From Apophysomyces variabilis (Eukaryota; Mucoromycota; Mucoromycetes; Mucorales; Mucoraceae): a DNA stretch of 64,000 nucleotides. Position 1 is the stretch's first letter. Each line of letters starts with the position of its first letter. Positions 35,319-47,179 of the stretch are shown here, piece after piece. Under the pieces are notes generated by a model. It worked only from the letters and a program-made list of their open reading frames with translations. It was not told the DNA's origin and ran no database searches. The position numbers and the translations under genes were made by a program. The stretch is from NCBI GenBank assembly GCA_002749535.1, contig MZZL01000133.1:82921-146920 (forward strand), written 5' to 3'.

Positions 35319-37072
35319 TTGCTTAAGTGTGGGGGGAAAGGAGGGAAAGGACGCGGTGCGGATAGAAGGCATCTTTTCTCCTCCGCCCTATTCCGGAACA
35401 ATATCCGAACCGGACTTGTACGGCATCCCGGACGCCGTCTGCGAGTTTCATGAGGGCGAATTGAGCTCAGGACAAGATTCCTGTTCAATGCGCAATGCTT
35501 CCTGACGCCTTTGGTTTGCCTCCTTATCGTATAGAACATATCATGCAGGAGCACGACAAGACACTACAGTTAGAGAAAAAAAAAGGATAATCCGTCTGAT
35601 ACCTCTCATGTTTCAGATTTTCCATCTCATTGAAAAATTTTTGCACACTGCTCATTCTCTGTACTAGTGAATCTGTTTCCCGGTGCAAAACAAAAGTCCT
35701 AGAACTTATCATTTCCTGTACTCAAAAATGACGGATTTCCACATGGGCGTAAGCTACGGGTTAAAAAATAAAGACCCTAACCCCCTTAAGCTTATGTCGC
35801 TGTCGTTCAGAGTAACCCCATCGCTTCGTATTCTTCATGAACATCTTTTACTCAAGATGCTTGAATTGGCTTGATCTCTAAGATAGAATAGAGTATAAAA
35901 ACTAAAATTAAGGAGAGTCGCTATCAACACAAAACTTTAACGTAGTTGAATACTTTGGTGCTGCATACGTCCATATCTCGGCGCAAACCGTCGATGCATC
36001 TTGTTTTTTTTTCCCCAGGGCGGTTATTTATTAGAAAGTCCTTCGAGCCCCAACAGGTTAGACGCTAAATTAATTAATTTCATAAAGTTGAATGAGTCTC
36101 GGCTGCATAGGTTTTCCGCTCATGGATGTTTGTTTTACAGGAGCATATCAGTTATTATTGCAGTTTTGTTTGGCTCGTACTTTGTGACACCTGAATCCAT
36201 GCCCAAACCACTTAGATCTACCTACGTTACCCCAAAAAGTTGCTCTCTTAAATGTTCTAAACGTAATGTGCTAATTATATATCTATCTTTGTTTATCCTT
36301 CCTTTCACTCAGTAAGATGCCCTTTCACTTCGAAACCCAAAATGAAAAAATTAAAGGAACGAATGTCCAAAACAAACAGCTTAGGTTGTATGTGCATCCT
36401 ATCGTTTCCCCCCTGATAACGATGCGAAACCTTCTTTTTTTTCTTGATATCTTTACGCAATGTTATCCTGCCTTTTATAATTCGAAATGTCGATAGTGCT
36501 TCAACCGTTCGCAATGGACAGAGATGTGTTGAGGGTATGGTCATTAGGGAAGAAAGGGAGAGCGTGTTATCCGCTTTCATGGGTGCAAAGAGTTACCTAT
36601 GTTGATGTACGCTGGGCGTATTCGCTCTCAGAAACAAGAAAAAAAGAAAAAACCACTTTTCGGTACATGCAGACTGCGCATCCTAAGCCAGATACCTACA
36701 GAAAAAGATGGTAAGCTGGAGTAACGACGTCTACTTTTCAAGCGTTGCCGCGTACACCTGTGATGAAGTTTTACTGCAGCAAGGTGCAGCAAGGATTTGT
36801 AGTCCGAGTTGCGCCTTTTGTCTTGTCTATAAAAATGGAACCCATGCCCCAGCTTTAGGCTTACAACAATTTTGCAACGCTTGGACAGCCTATTGACGGC
36901 ACTAAAGATTCAAAACTTTGGCAAAAGTGTTCTCATAGGTCTCACGTATCCCGATCTGTTTTCTCAGGCTCTTTCCACTTAAAGTAAGCATACACAGTTG
37001 TTTTATGTTTCTTTTCTCTCCATCGTGTTGGATATCCTATATGAACAACTCAATATCTCTTGTCCTTAGATC
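35319..37072. other. Intergenic, no gene supported
   Basis: Includes the RPL36 promoter side and the upstream region of the secreted-protein gene, with a TATA-like TCTATAAAAATGG at about 36827. Short reading frames lack recognisable content. Confidence 0.5.
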
Positions 37073-37567
37073 ATGTTGCTAAAAGGATTTACTATTCTAC
37101 TGATTCTGTCGGCTATCACGACGCCAATTCAGGCTTTTCAACAGGGCGTTCCAGGGTTCTCCGTTCCAGGGATTGTGACCGTTGCTCCTTCTTATCGCTC
37201 CAAAGATCCGGCCATGACCTTATTAGAAGCTTGCACAACAGGAAACGTACAACTCTTCATCCATACTGCTGCTTTTTCAGGACGTGCCAGTAGCGATGGC
37301 ATATGCGATATAGACTTGAACAGTACGGCACCACAGAAGTGTCCGGTGACAGGAACAAACGGCAACTTCTTTGGTTTGGGAAAGTGTGGCGTCGCGATTG
37401 TTACCGTCAAAGACGTTGCTGGAGGGAAAGAAATTTCCACGACTATTAATGTTGCTATGTCTGGCAGTATTATTCCTCCCAAAATATCGTCATGCAGTAG
37501 AATGGCCAAGCGATGGGATATCAACAAATCAAATACTTTACCTGTTTTCTTATGCCCTACGCACTAG
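37073..37567 (+). CDS. Small secreted protein, unknown function (164 aa)
   Basis: A clear N-terminal signal peptide (MLLKGFTILLILSAITTPIQ, likely cleaved after QA) is followed by about 140 residues without further membrane segments. The mature part is rich in Gly, Ser and Thr with about six spaced cysteines (EACTTG, GICDID, KCPVTG, KCGVAI, SSCSRM, LCPTH), suitable for disulphides. I do not recognise a family. A small secreted cysteine-containing protein could be a wall or effector-like protein, but nothing specific supports this. No intron is needed; a late splice altering the C-terminus is possible at the TACCTG run near 37540. Confidence 0.55.
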   Translation: MLLKGFTILLILSAITTPIQAFQQGVPGFSVPGIVTVAPSYRSKDPAMTLLEACTTGNVQLFIHTAAFSGRASSDGICDIDLNSTAPQKCPVTGTNGNFFGLGKCGVAIVTVKDVAGGKEISTTINVAMSGSIIPPKISSCSRMAKRWDINKSNTLPVFLCPTH

Positions 37568-39345
37568 TTAGTTCCAACATTGTTATTATTTTCTTGTACC
37601 TTTGTGATTTAACGACACGGAGTATAAAACGGTTTTGTCCTTACCAAGTTTGAGGATTAATTCTATGTGTTCCTTTTCTATTCTTTGTGTTGCTTGAGAA
37701 AACGAAAGAAAAAGACCTAATGCTTTCATTGCGCTTGCTATTGCTATTGTCATAGGGGTTAATGATTAAGCGGCACTATGTTGATTTTCAGCAATCCTTG
37801 GTTCTATCCTTTCTTTGTGATAGCATTTGACCTTTCAGTCAAATAATTGCCTGTCTCACTCTGTTTGCTATTACGATCTGCCGCAAAGTCTTGTTCAGGC
37901 GAGCGCCAAAACGAAGCAGAAGAGCCTTTTTCTTTGTTAATATGACCCTCAGTGAGACGTTGGACTCGCATCATTAGATTTTTCTTTTTGCATGCTATAC
38001 AAGCATTAAATGCGTGCACATGTTTACTTGCAGACATTTGCACTTTACTAGGATTCATATAGTTTTCAGTGGCTCTGTTGGGGTTCTTCAGTTATCTGAC
38101 ACGATAACTCATTTAGTGAATGCGGCTTTTAGTAGGAAATATGTGAAACATAGAGGACTTCAAGAATGGCAGATTCGTACAAAGGCGCAACTTGCCGATA
38201 CAAACACATCTTAAAGTTTCGCTTTTTGTGATTTGCACCTGTTGATACAACACCAACGGCTGGACATATCTAGTAATAACTTTTTATAGTTCTGACTCTT
38301 TTTTCCCTTTCAGCTTTGTTCCTTTTTATCGGGTACTTGCAGGCTTACTTCACTGGTGCCGAATTCTTTCAAAACTTTTATGGTCCGTACTGACGGATCT
38401 GATAACAAGATCGTATTCCTTAACCTATCGGTTCCTCTCTGCAACCCACATAAATGGAGCCAAGCTCCTGTGCGGTGATGTTTTTCTTTTCGGCTTGAAG
38501 CACATGCCCAAGCTGGACTGCGTTGGACATACTATTTATTGAGCATTTCTTTACGCTACTCTAAATAAATTTTACGTCCATGCAAGGATCAAGTTTGCGC
38601 TAAAAGGGATATAAATATGCGTCATTAGTAAATGGATTATGCGGGAAATATATTTTACTTACCTCAACTTGGTCCTTCCGTGGACACGAAATTCGTCCGA
38701 GCAGCGTAAAAGAATGTTCATGGTTAGTAAATGGAAGGATAGCTTGACATCTTTTTCTTTTACTTACCCCCCAAGGGTAATCCTACCCAAAGATAGAGGC
38801 CGGCCCCGCACCTGTATTGGTGGGGGCGGCGAGAGAGAGGCAAGGCTTCCATGGATTGCCGGTTAGAGTGTAACGCACTGCAGAGGAGTTGAAGCGATGC
38901 AACACCTGGCGAGGACTTGGAAGCAGAAGGTAATGAATAACACTTTGCATAAACAGACAACATTTATTTTTCACTTACCTAGTGAAGTGCAGGGAGCTTA
39001 CTCACACAACTAAGGTGGTTCGGGACGTGGATAAGAAATCGATGGATGTCTTATGGATGACAACAATTCAGAGATAAGACAACAATTCTCCCAAGAGTAA
39101 AAATGGACTCAGTCCGATAGAAGGTGTGAAACATCTGTAGAGGAAATAAACCCTCTTCGTTCGTTTCTGTACGCCATTGATGATATCATATCCGTTTCTG
39201 TCAGTTATGGTATCAGAAGCTGTCAGGGCAATGATACACAATTCCGGTTCTGCTCAATTGTATTGCCTTATATTCCACTTTTATTTTCCCTGAATGTAGC
39301 TAAGCTCTCCTTTTCTCCTATTATATCTTAAACTTTGGCTATTAG
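37568..39345. other. Intergenic; GTAAGT-like motifs around 38650-38985 (minus strand)
   Basis: No gene supported. Three minus-strand GGTAAGT motifs (about 38985, 38770, 38665) flank open stretches such as SLAAPTNTGAGPASIFG, which hints at exons of an unrecognised minus-strand transcript. I could not build a consistent reading frame. Confidence 0.3.
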
Positions 39346-39672
39346 GCGATCACAAAAAGATTGGATTGCCACGGAATGAACGGTTATTATCTTGTCATTG
39401 ATAATGCACCCATCCATACACCAGTCAAGGTTAAGCAATCGGTCGAAGAAAGAGGATACAAAGGTCTCTATCTTCCTCTGTACTCTCCCTTTCTCAACCC
39501 AATAAGAGAGTTTTGGGCCAAAGTGAAAGCTGGGTAAGAAGGGAGCTCTTACGAGTTGATAATAACCTTCAAGAGCGTATTGTTCAAGCAGCGCGAAAAG
39601 TAAAGCGCTCAGACTGTCAAAGATGGATCAGTCGCTCTGAGAGCTTTTTCGTTAGATGCAAAAAAACATAGA
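39346..39672 (+). mobile_element. Tc1/mariner-like transposase, C-terminal fragment
   Basis: Reads YYLVIDNAPIHTP (second catalytic Asp with its DNAxxH context), LYLPLYSPFLNPIREFWAKV (the PYSPxLNPIE-type motif with the Glu) and then, one frame over after GCTGGG at about 39535, a C-terminal helical region ending RWISRSESFFVRCKKT. Only about 110 residues remain and there is a one-base frame change. The N-terminal helix-turn-helix and first catalytic Asp are missing, so this is a dead fragment. Confidence 0.8.
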
Positions 39673-40560
39673 ACCACTTCTTTAAATAAACTCGTCTTGC
39701 TGTGGTTTGAAATAAACTATCTCAGTAAATAGTGAACATGGACACGACTGTACACAAACAAGGGTAGTCTGACCGCAAATATCTTCATCCAATCATGCAA
39801 AAGCATTTTTTGGATTCCGCAAAAACTTGAATCCCAGTCCGCAAATAAAAAATAGAAACACGCAGAGAAATAGGAAAAGCACAGTAAATTTCACACCTCT
39901 CATTCTATGGAAATCTCCGATATCGTTGGATAAAGCCAGATTTCCTGCGATAAATGGCAAATGAAGGAAAAGGAATGTTTGAGGGAGACAATTCCTTTGC
40001 ATGTCATGTGTGTGGCGAATGTATCACAAAAGAAAGTAGATCATCAGCCACGGGGAAGACGTGATCTCTTTACTCGCCCTTGTCTTCCCAAGTTTAAAGC
40101 ACCGCACAATCATTGTCATGGTTTGGGTTTTTTTTTGATTTCGGCTGCTGCGCCGATTTAAAGGGCCTTCTTTCCCTCTTTCCCCTTTTATGGACAACGT
40201 ATGAAACATGACAACCTCCTTATTATTGTTGAAATTCAAAAAATTCCATGTGCGTTGATTTGTTTATTGTCGTTTAAATATAGAAAAGATTCAGTCTATC
40301 AAAAAAGAAATTTCATACAGCATGCAAGTCAATCTAAAAAGAAATATAGAAAAAAGAGAAAATAATACAGAAAAGAGAAGAGGTGGGGGCATACTGATAC
40401 ACAAATAGAAGAAAAATGAGTTATGAACAACAACAACACCAATAGGAGGAAGAAGGAGAAAATAAAACAAAACTTATGAACAAACGAAGGGAAGAAAGAA
40501 AAGTGAAAACATGTACAGAAGAAAAAGGAATAGGAAACCCAAAATAAGAGATGTTGTGCT
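39673..40560. other. Intergenic; A/G-rich 3' flank of the C2H2 gene
   Basis: 40320-40560 is strongly A/G-rich on the plus strand, which is the transcript 3' UTR (C/T-rich) of the minus-strand C2H2 gene. Nothing else recognised. Confidence 0.5.
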
Positions 40561-41663
40561 TTAAGCCTGACGTTTCTGTTGATGACGTTCATGCGATTTA
40601 GCATGACGCTTCATATCATGTTTACGGGCAAATCGCTTATCACAGACAGGGCAGAGGAAATTCTTGGGTCGATTGGGATCATGTGTTTGAATGTGTTCTT
40701 TCATATTGTTGGCTCGGTTGCTTGTATGTTTGCAATAAGGACAGTAATGGATACGAGCCTTGCGTTGTGAGGAAGAAGTAGTAGAAGAACATTGCGATGT
40801 ATCCACAATGCCTTTGCGAAGAGGATGAAGAGAAGATGAGGATAACTGAGGAGATGGTTGTGGTTGTGATTGCAGCATAGGTGATGCTTGTTGTTGTTGT
40901 TGTTGTTGTTGTGTTGTGGACGGGGCGATCACGAGATACTGGTCCATCAAGTGTTCAATGGAAGTGGATGCGGGTGAAACAGGGTCCATGATCGGTGATA
41001 ACCAGAAATCGCTGGTGGTGGATACAGCAGGCGAAGTCATGGTGGTGGATACACCAGCGGGAGTGGGTAACGCCATAAAGGTCTCGGCAGGTGTAACAAA
41101 GTCTTGGCCACCGGGCCCGGTACCGAGGAAGGAAGTCGTGCTGCAGTAAGAGCTCGACAAAGATGAACCCGAAAGAAGATCGCCAATACAAAAGTCGTCT
41201 TGGTGTGACAATGACATGCCAAGCATATCTTGATCGGTCACGATGGTATCCGCGACAGAAGAAAAGGAACCAAACGTAGTCGAAGAGACAGACAAGAGAT
41301 CTATAGAAAAACAACACAATGTGGTTTGTCAGTTTGGATCCTTGCCTTTTCTCACCAGATACACATCCACCCTTTTTTTTTGGTTTCAGATACGTTACCT
41401 GTACGATGATCCAAGGGACTGCCGTGGCTCCAGTCGCTTACAGAGAGAGGGGACATGGCGTTGAGGGGATAAGGTGAAAGAAAAGGTGGCATGGGAGAGG
41501 TTGTATGTTGTTGTGGTGCGGTTGGGATTGCAATGGGATCGGGATGACGCAGTTGATCTGTTGGTAAACCATGACTGGCTTGGTCGTTCAAGTCGCAAGT
41601 GGTTAGATCAGGATAGGATTTGGTGATGAACTTGTTCAGGAACGCATTGAAAGACATCGACAT
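40561..41663 (-). CDS. C2H2 zinc-finger transcription factor (334 aa)
   Basis: Two exons: 41663-41399 and 41300-40561 (98-nt intron, phase 1). The protein is mostly Ser/Thr/Pro/Gln-rich and disordered, with a run of 7 Gln. The C-terminus has two fingers: YCPYCKHTSNRANNMKEHIQTH (C-X2-C-X12-H-X3-H spacing) and FLCPVCDKRFARKHDMKRHA, followed by KSH. The second finger matches the canonical RKHDxxRH type found in fungal regulators such as Crz1/stress factors; the first is atypical. A basic tail follows. Likely nuclear DNA-binding. The target is unknown. Start chosen as the first Met of MSMSFNAFLNKF. A (GA)n tract lies about 210 bases upstream. Confidence 0.85.
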
Positions 41664-43080
41664 TCGTGGCAAAAGAAACAAAGAGAAAGAGGAGGATGAA
41701 GACAGAGAGACAGAGAAGTCAAAAAGTAAGAAGTAAAAATAGGCGGATGAAGATTTGATTTGAACCCAAGCAAAAAGTTCAAAGTAGTTTAAATAACAAG
41801 AGCAAGAAGATGGATTTGGCAGATTGACTTTAAATAGAGAAAAAAAAAAGGTAGAGCAACAGCCAGTGACAGAGAGAGAGAGAGAGAGAGACACAGAGGG
41901 AGGGAGCCAGAGAGAGAGAGAGAGGGAGCATGTGCGCAGCGCCCCCCAGTGACGGTCGACTACTGTTTTTTTTTAGATTACACAAGACGGAAAATTTGGA
42001 AGATGTGGAATTATGCGACAGAAGCATTCAGTGGAAAACGAAAACCGAAGCAAACTCATTTTTCGATTGGAAACAAACTTCTTTTCTTCTTTGTTTTAGT
42101 ACGTTAAGAACTACTGATTTATTGCCTCCCAAGACATGGATTTCTTTTTTTATTTGAATTACGTGGTAACCAAGACAATGTCACCATGGAGAAACAGGAT
42201 CCAGTTTCTATAACAGACAAGTGGTACGAAAAATAACAAAAAAGGAAACCAAGAGAATCTCCACTATAAAAAGGCTAAAATGGCGCAACCAGGTTTAGCA
42301 GATGAACGGATCTAAATTGTTCCGCGATAGTGGGTCTAGTTGATTTCCATCGCATCATACTTTCCTTATTTAGACTGGCCTCGCTTCCCTATTTGCCGAG
42401 ATATGGCTTCTAAACAGAAAAAGCACTCTCCCCTTGGGTATACTCTCTGCAGTCTATCAGTCTAAACTTTTTCAATACAGATATTCGTTCAATGAGCTGA
42501 GCGTAAAAATATGGAAATTTAACATTGGAGAGAGAGATATTATCACCAAGAGAAAAACAAGGTTTACGTCAATGGTACCCTACATTTATTCCCTTACTTC
42601 TTTTTCTTGGCTGTCCTTTTCATTGCCCTTATTGCTTTATAATTTGATTTCTTTAACTACCATTGCAATTCTGTCCATATAAATAAAAAGTAAGTTAAAA
42701 TCCAATTTTATTATGTCTTATTTTTCATGGGTTTATTTGAATGAATCGGTTGGTTGGGTGCTCTGTATTCCCAAGAAAAATAAATCAAGGAGCATTTCGC
42801 TCCGTTCGCGCGTGTCCAAATACGGTCATTATTTCCCGAGACATTTTTTTTAAGGTTTGAACACCAGCAACGTGTCGTTTTTTGTTTGTTATCTATTACT
42901 GTTTCAGGTCAAAGTAAAAAAAAAAAGTAGCGACGCGAAGTGCATGAGCTCCGCCAAAAGGAAACATCAGAACATTAAAAAGAGTAAAGCAGGGACATAA
43001 TTCGGCTATCATCCTTGTCAAAACAAAGAAACAGAAAATAGAAAAAGGATTCAATGGCAAAGCCTTATTCTTCTCAGTAT
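41664..43080. other. Intergenic; (GA)n tracts at 41871-41926
   Basis: Holds the promoter side of the C2H2 gene, with two GA-dinucleotide tracts at 41871-41890 and 41911-41926. No gene is supported between 41930 and 43080. Confidence 0.55.
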
Positions 43081-43713
43081 CTAGTATATGATGTGGAAGC
43101 AATGGAAAGGGAGATCCCGAAACCTCGGTTTGCATGGATGATCTGATTGGAGATAAAGAAATAAGAAATGCTTGGTCATTATGATTGGACATGACAGAGG
43201 GAAAATAAAGAGGGACAAGCCAAGATGACAGAAAAAAAAGTTAACAATCTCTTGGCCTACCTTGGCAAAAACCCTCATGCCACGTTGTTGTGCTGGTTGT
43301 GATGGTATAAACTGATTCATTCACCGACACCTATCACAGGGTTCTTTGATTCTTTTTTTAAGATTTTCTTTTTTGCCCTTTCGTTTTGTTACGATAAAAA
43401 AAAAGTAAATCGAAAATAGAGAAAGCCCAGGATTGGTTCGATCAAGAAGGTTTAAACAGAGAAAAGTATGTGTGTGTGTGTGTATATGTATGTGTGTTGT
43501 GTGGCAAAAGGGGAAGTGTTTGATACGAACCAACCTTCTTTTTTGTCTTTCGTAAGATCTGCATAACAACGTGGTAGGTAGTACATACGAACCCATTCTA
43601 GATCTTCCTTGTTAACCTGCACCAAGTAAGGTGTCATAAGGACGTCATAGCAAAGAAGAATACAGTTACACAACCATGCCTCCTATTGTCTTGATTGGTT
43701 CCTTGATGTGCAT
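43081..43713 (-). CDS. Possible small four-exon gene of unknown function (about 87 aa)
   Basis: Exons 43713-43672, 43616-43527, 43330-43261 and 43142-43081 join with GT-AG introns and consistent phase into an 87-codon frame: MHIKEPIKTIGGMV, VNKEDLEWVRMYYLPRCYAD, LTKDKKEGWF, VSVNESVYTITTSTTTWHEG, FCQ, then a Cys/His-containing C-terminus ending FHCFHIIY. The coding look of the second exon and the clean junctions are the support. I recognise no family. An additional upstream exon is possible because the frame stays open to a TTATTTAG acceptor at about 43748. Could be a chance assembly of exons. Confidence 0.35.
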
Positions 43714-44006
43714 TTGGCGTGTGGCACGAGCGTTACCCGCGTAGACCTAAATAAGGAAAATGGGGGGACAGTGTCACAATCCGGGATTGTTTCCCTTAGG
43801 GTAGCTAACGGCACAATGAAGACGTGAACGGTTGTCACGCTCCACATTCAAGTCATACATCGATGTCTATGCACAACATATTCACACGCAAAAGCATTTT
43901 TCTACCCAAATGGAAAATTGAACCATTGGTTCCATACCAATGCCAATTCGCTTTCTTTTTCCTTTTGCTTTAACTTGTTCTCCTTTTTGTTTTTGGCAAA
44001 CATGCA

Positions 44007-44675
44007 ATGGGCGGGACATCTAGTAAGGAAGTAAACATTCTTTGCGAATCAAATACACAGAAGCACAAACGTCAACAGCCATTGCCGCAGCAACAACAAC
44101 AACAACAGCAACGACAAGAGCAAAACCAACCATTGTACGACCCAGATTCAATCGTACCCGTACGACACCAATGGGTCTTGGCAGACCGTGTCTCGCCTGT
44201 TTCTTCTCTATCGGCCGTTATCCATTTTGCTACTGCACGACGTCGGTCATGTATTGCGCCATCTCTGAGTGACGATGATAAGAATGAACCGTCCACACCG
44301 GCTCTTTCTATGAGCTCCATTGTTTATGACGCCAGCGTGCATTCCTTGGCATCAAGTCCAAGTTGGCCAATCTCACCCATGGCTGCATCGGCAGTAGCAT
44401 CGGTTGAACAACAAATGAAGATGAAATCCACCAAAGAAAATCATCACTGGGAATACGAATTGAATGAAGAAAAAGAGCGAGAAAGGTAAGAAGAAAAAAA
44501 TTAAAGGAAGAAAAGAGGGAAAAAAAGAAGAACGAAGCAAGGAAGGAAGGAGAAAAAGGTGGCCAAGACATTTGACATTTTGTCCAATGGTAATTTAACT
44601 TGAATTATTCAATTCTCTGTATTGCCCTTGAAACGAAAATAAGACAATTACGGCAGGTAAACACACGAGTTGCCT

Positions 44676-44720
<45 letters not shown>

Positions 44721-46870
44721 ACTTCATTTTTTCCTATGGATCAGATGAATAACCTTTTTGACGTTTCCATTTCTTTCTTTTTTTTTTTTTAATCTACATA
44801 GCATTATTTTCTAAAGCTAGTATTGCATGGTAATGTCCATGTTCCATTAAATCATCCGAAAGAGATTCTGGATTGTGCCTGTGGAGCAGGTAAAGAAAAA
44901 AAAGACACAAGATGGATTCTATATTTTTAGCTATCCATCTCTCTCTAAGTTGGATGAACTCATGGAATGGCAATCTTTTTCTTATTACTTATTCCCCTCT
45001 ATTTCTATTGAAAAAACAAAAAAAGGGCTCTGGGCAATCGAGATGGCGCAATTGTTTCCGTATTGTAAAGTAACAGGCATTGACTTTGCTTTACCCAATG
45101 AATACGATCAATTCAACGGAATCCCTAATTTGCAATTTATTCATGGTGATATCCGCTTACCATTGGCTTTTGCTGATCATACCTTTGACTTGATCTATCA
45201 ACGGGATGTTGCATCCATGTTACCTTCCTCCTGTTGGCCACACCTTATATGGGAATGGAAACGGATTCTTAAACCCGGTGGCTATCTCCAATTGATCGAG
45301 TACGGTAAGGTAATAGATTGACTTGGCATCCAGTTCACTCAAGTTTCCCCCCCCCTTTTTTTTTTCCTTTTCTCTAGATTCATTTTTCAAAAATCCCGGA
45401 CCTGTTCTTTCCTTGATCAATGAATGGTGTAAACTTGCTGCATTGACTTTGGGAGTGGATCCCTATGGTGTAGACAAGTTACCGCATTTACTGAGATCGG
45501 CCGGATTTGAATCTCAAGTTCATGACATCGATATTCCTATTGGTGAATGGCCTAAAGATCCAAGTAAATAATTTTGGAAAGAATGTCCCTCTGCTGTTCC
45601 CTTATTTTCTTCTTACTTCTTTTATTTTCCTTATCTCTAATTGATCTCTCTACTATCATTCTTTTCTTTTTTTTTTAAATAGTTCAGCGACAATATGGAT
45701 TTTTACAGAGTCAACAAACGCAACTCTGGTTTAAATCGATGCGCCATTTATGGTCAGGTAAGATTCCTGGTATCTCATCGGAAGGCTATGANTATTTTCT
45801 AAAGCTAGTATTGCATGGTAATGTCCATGTTCCATTAAATCATCCGAAAGAGATTCTGGATTGTGCCTGTGGAGCAGGTAAAGAAAAAAAAGACACAAGA
45901 TGGATTCTATATTTTTAGCTATCCATCTCTCTCTAAGTTGGATGAACTCATGGAATGGCAATCTTTTTCTTATTACTTATTCCCCTCTATTTCTATTGAA
46001 AAAACAAAAAAAGGGCTCTGGGCAATCGAGATGGCGCAATTGTTTCCGTATTGTAAAGTAACAGGCATTGACTTTGCTTTACCCAATGAATACGATCAAT
46101 TCAACGGAATCCCTAATTTGCAATTTATTCATGGTGATATCCGCTTACCATTGGCTTTTGCTGATCATACCTTTGACTTGATCTATCAACGGGATGTTGC
46201 ATCCATGTTACCTTCCTCCTGTTGGCCACACCTTATATGGGAATGGAAACGGATTCTTAAACCCGGTGGCTATCTCCAATTGATCGAGTACGGTAAGGTA
46301 ATAGATTGACTTGGCATCCAGTTCACTCAAGTTTCCCCCCCCCTTTTTTTTTTCCTTTTCTCTAGATTCATTTTTCAAAAATCCCGGACCTGTTCTTTCC
46401 TTGATCAATGAATGGTGTAAACTTGCTGCATTGACTTTGGGAGTGGATCCCTATGGTGTAGACAAGTTACCGCATTTACTGAGATCGGCCGGATTTGAAT
46501 CTCAAGTTCATGACATCGATATTCCTATTGGTGAATGGCCTAAAGATCCAAGTAAATAATTTTGGAAAGAATGTCCCTCTGCTGTTCCCTTATTTTCTTC
46601 TTACTTCTTTTATTTTCCTTATCTCTAATTGATCTCTCTACTATCATTCTTTTCTTTTTTTTTTAAATAGTTCAGCGACAATATGGATTTTTACAGAGTC
46701 AACAAACGCAACTCTGGTTTAAATCGATGCGCCATTTATGGTCAGGTAAGATTCCTGGTATCTCATCGGAAGGCTATGATCGTGTTTGCGCCGAGGCACG
46801 TACTGAGTATGACGAATACCAATGTATGACCCGATGGAAAATAATTACTGCTTACATAAAGTTGTCCTAG
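44007..46870 (+). CDS. SAM-dependent methyltransferase with disordered N-terminus
   Basis: Class I methyltransferase of the kind common in Mucoromycota. Exons: 44007-44485, 44644-44656 (13 nt), 44802-44889, 45026-45304, 45378-45563, 45683 onward. The 3' end is unique sequence to 46870, reached through the second copy of a near-1-kb duplication (second-copy exons 45793-45877, 46014-46292, 46366-46551, 46671-46870). If the duplication is collapsed the product is 414 aa. Motif I is ILDCACGAGLWAIEMAQLFP, then VTGIDFA, FIHGDIRLPLAFADHTFDLI, and RILKPGGYLQLIEYG. Motif I has Ala where many relatives have Gly (CACGAG). The first ~160 residues are Gln/Ser-rich and start MGGTSSKE, a candidate N-myristoylation site. 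Substrate unknown. Confidence 0.85.
44677..44717. repeat. (CT)n microsatellite in a methyltransferase intron
   Basis: An uninterrupted CT run of about 40 bases in the intron between the 13-nt exon and the next exon. It probably extends a natural polypyrimidine tract. Confidence 0.95.
44805..46779. repeat. Direct duplication of 987 bp with an N at the junction, probably an assembly artefact
   Basis: 44805-45791 and 45793-46779 appear identical by reading, with all three reading frames in each giving the same proteins. The copies are separated by a single N at 45792. The first copy stops at GAAGGCTATGA and the second continues from the same string into unique sequence. The unit starts inside one exon and ends inside another of the same gene. 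Confidence 0.9.
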
Positions 46871-47179
46871 CTGCCATGCTTTTTCTTTTTTTATAATTTT
46901 CTTTTTTGCTACCAATTTTCATGTGGTTGAACTTCTGCCAGGAGGTCCGCTTTCCCCCAATAATTGTGATGCGGAGTTGCAATGCATAGTCCACATCCAA
47001 CCACCAAAACTTCCCTTTGGGAGCGAAAGAGAGAGAGAGTGTGTGTGTGTGCGTGTGTGAGAGAGAGTCGAAATCGCAGTAAATTAAGGTATTAATCTCA
47101 CCGAATCCATTTTGTTGCCCTTCTTTCTTTCTCTCTTTCCCTTCCCTTTAGTTTTCCCTTTTTCTTTTTTACTTCCCTT
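46871..47179. other. Intergenic; GA/GT microsatellite at 47029-47069
   Basis: Short spacer between two plus-strand genes, with a GAGAGA-GTGTGTGT-GAGAGA compound microsatellite and a T/C-rich stretch before the TLC start codon. Confidence 0.7.

Noticed and set aside
38783..38974. 63-aa minus-strand frame ending SLAAPTNTGAGPASIFG with nearby GTAAGT motifs
   Set aside because: It looks exon-like, but I could not join it to other exons or recognise a domain, so it is not called as a gene.
40955..41317. 120-aa minus-strand frame over the C2H2 gene
   Set aside because: Shadow of the Ser/Thr-rich coding frame, with no family features.
44875..46559. Two tandem methyltransferase genes
   Set aside because: The copies are identical including introns, share one N at the joint and start and end inside exons; an assembly duplication explains it better than gene duplication.
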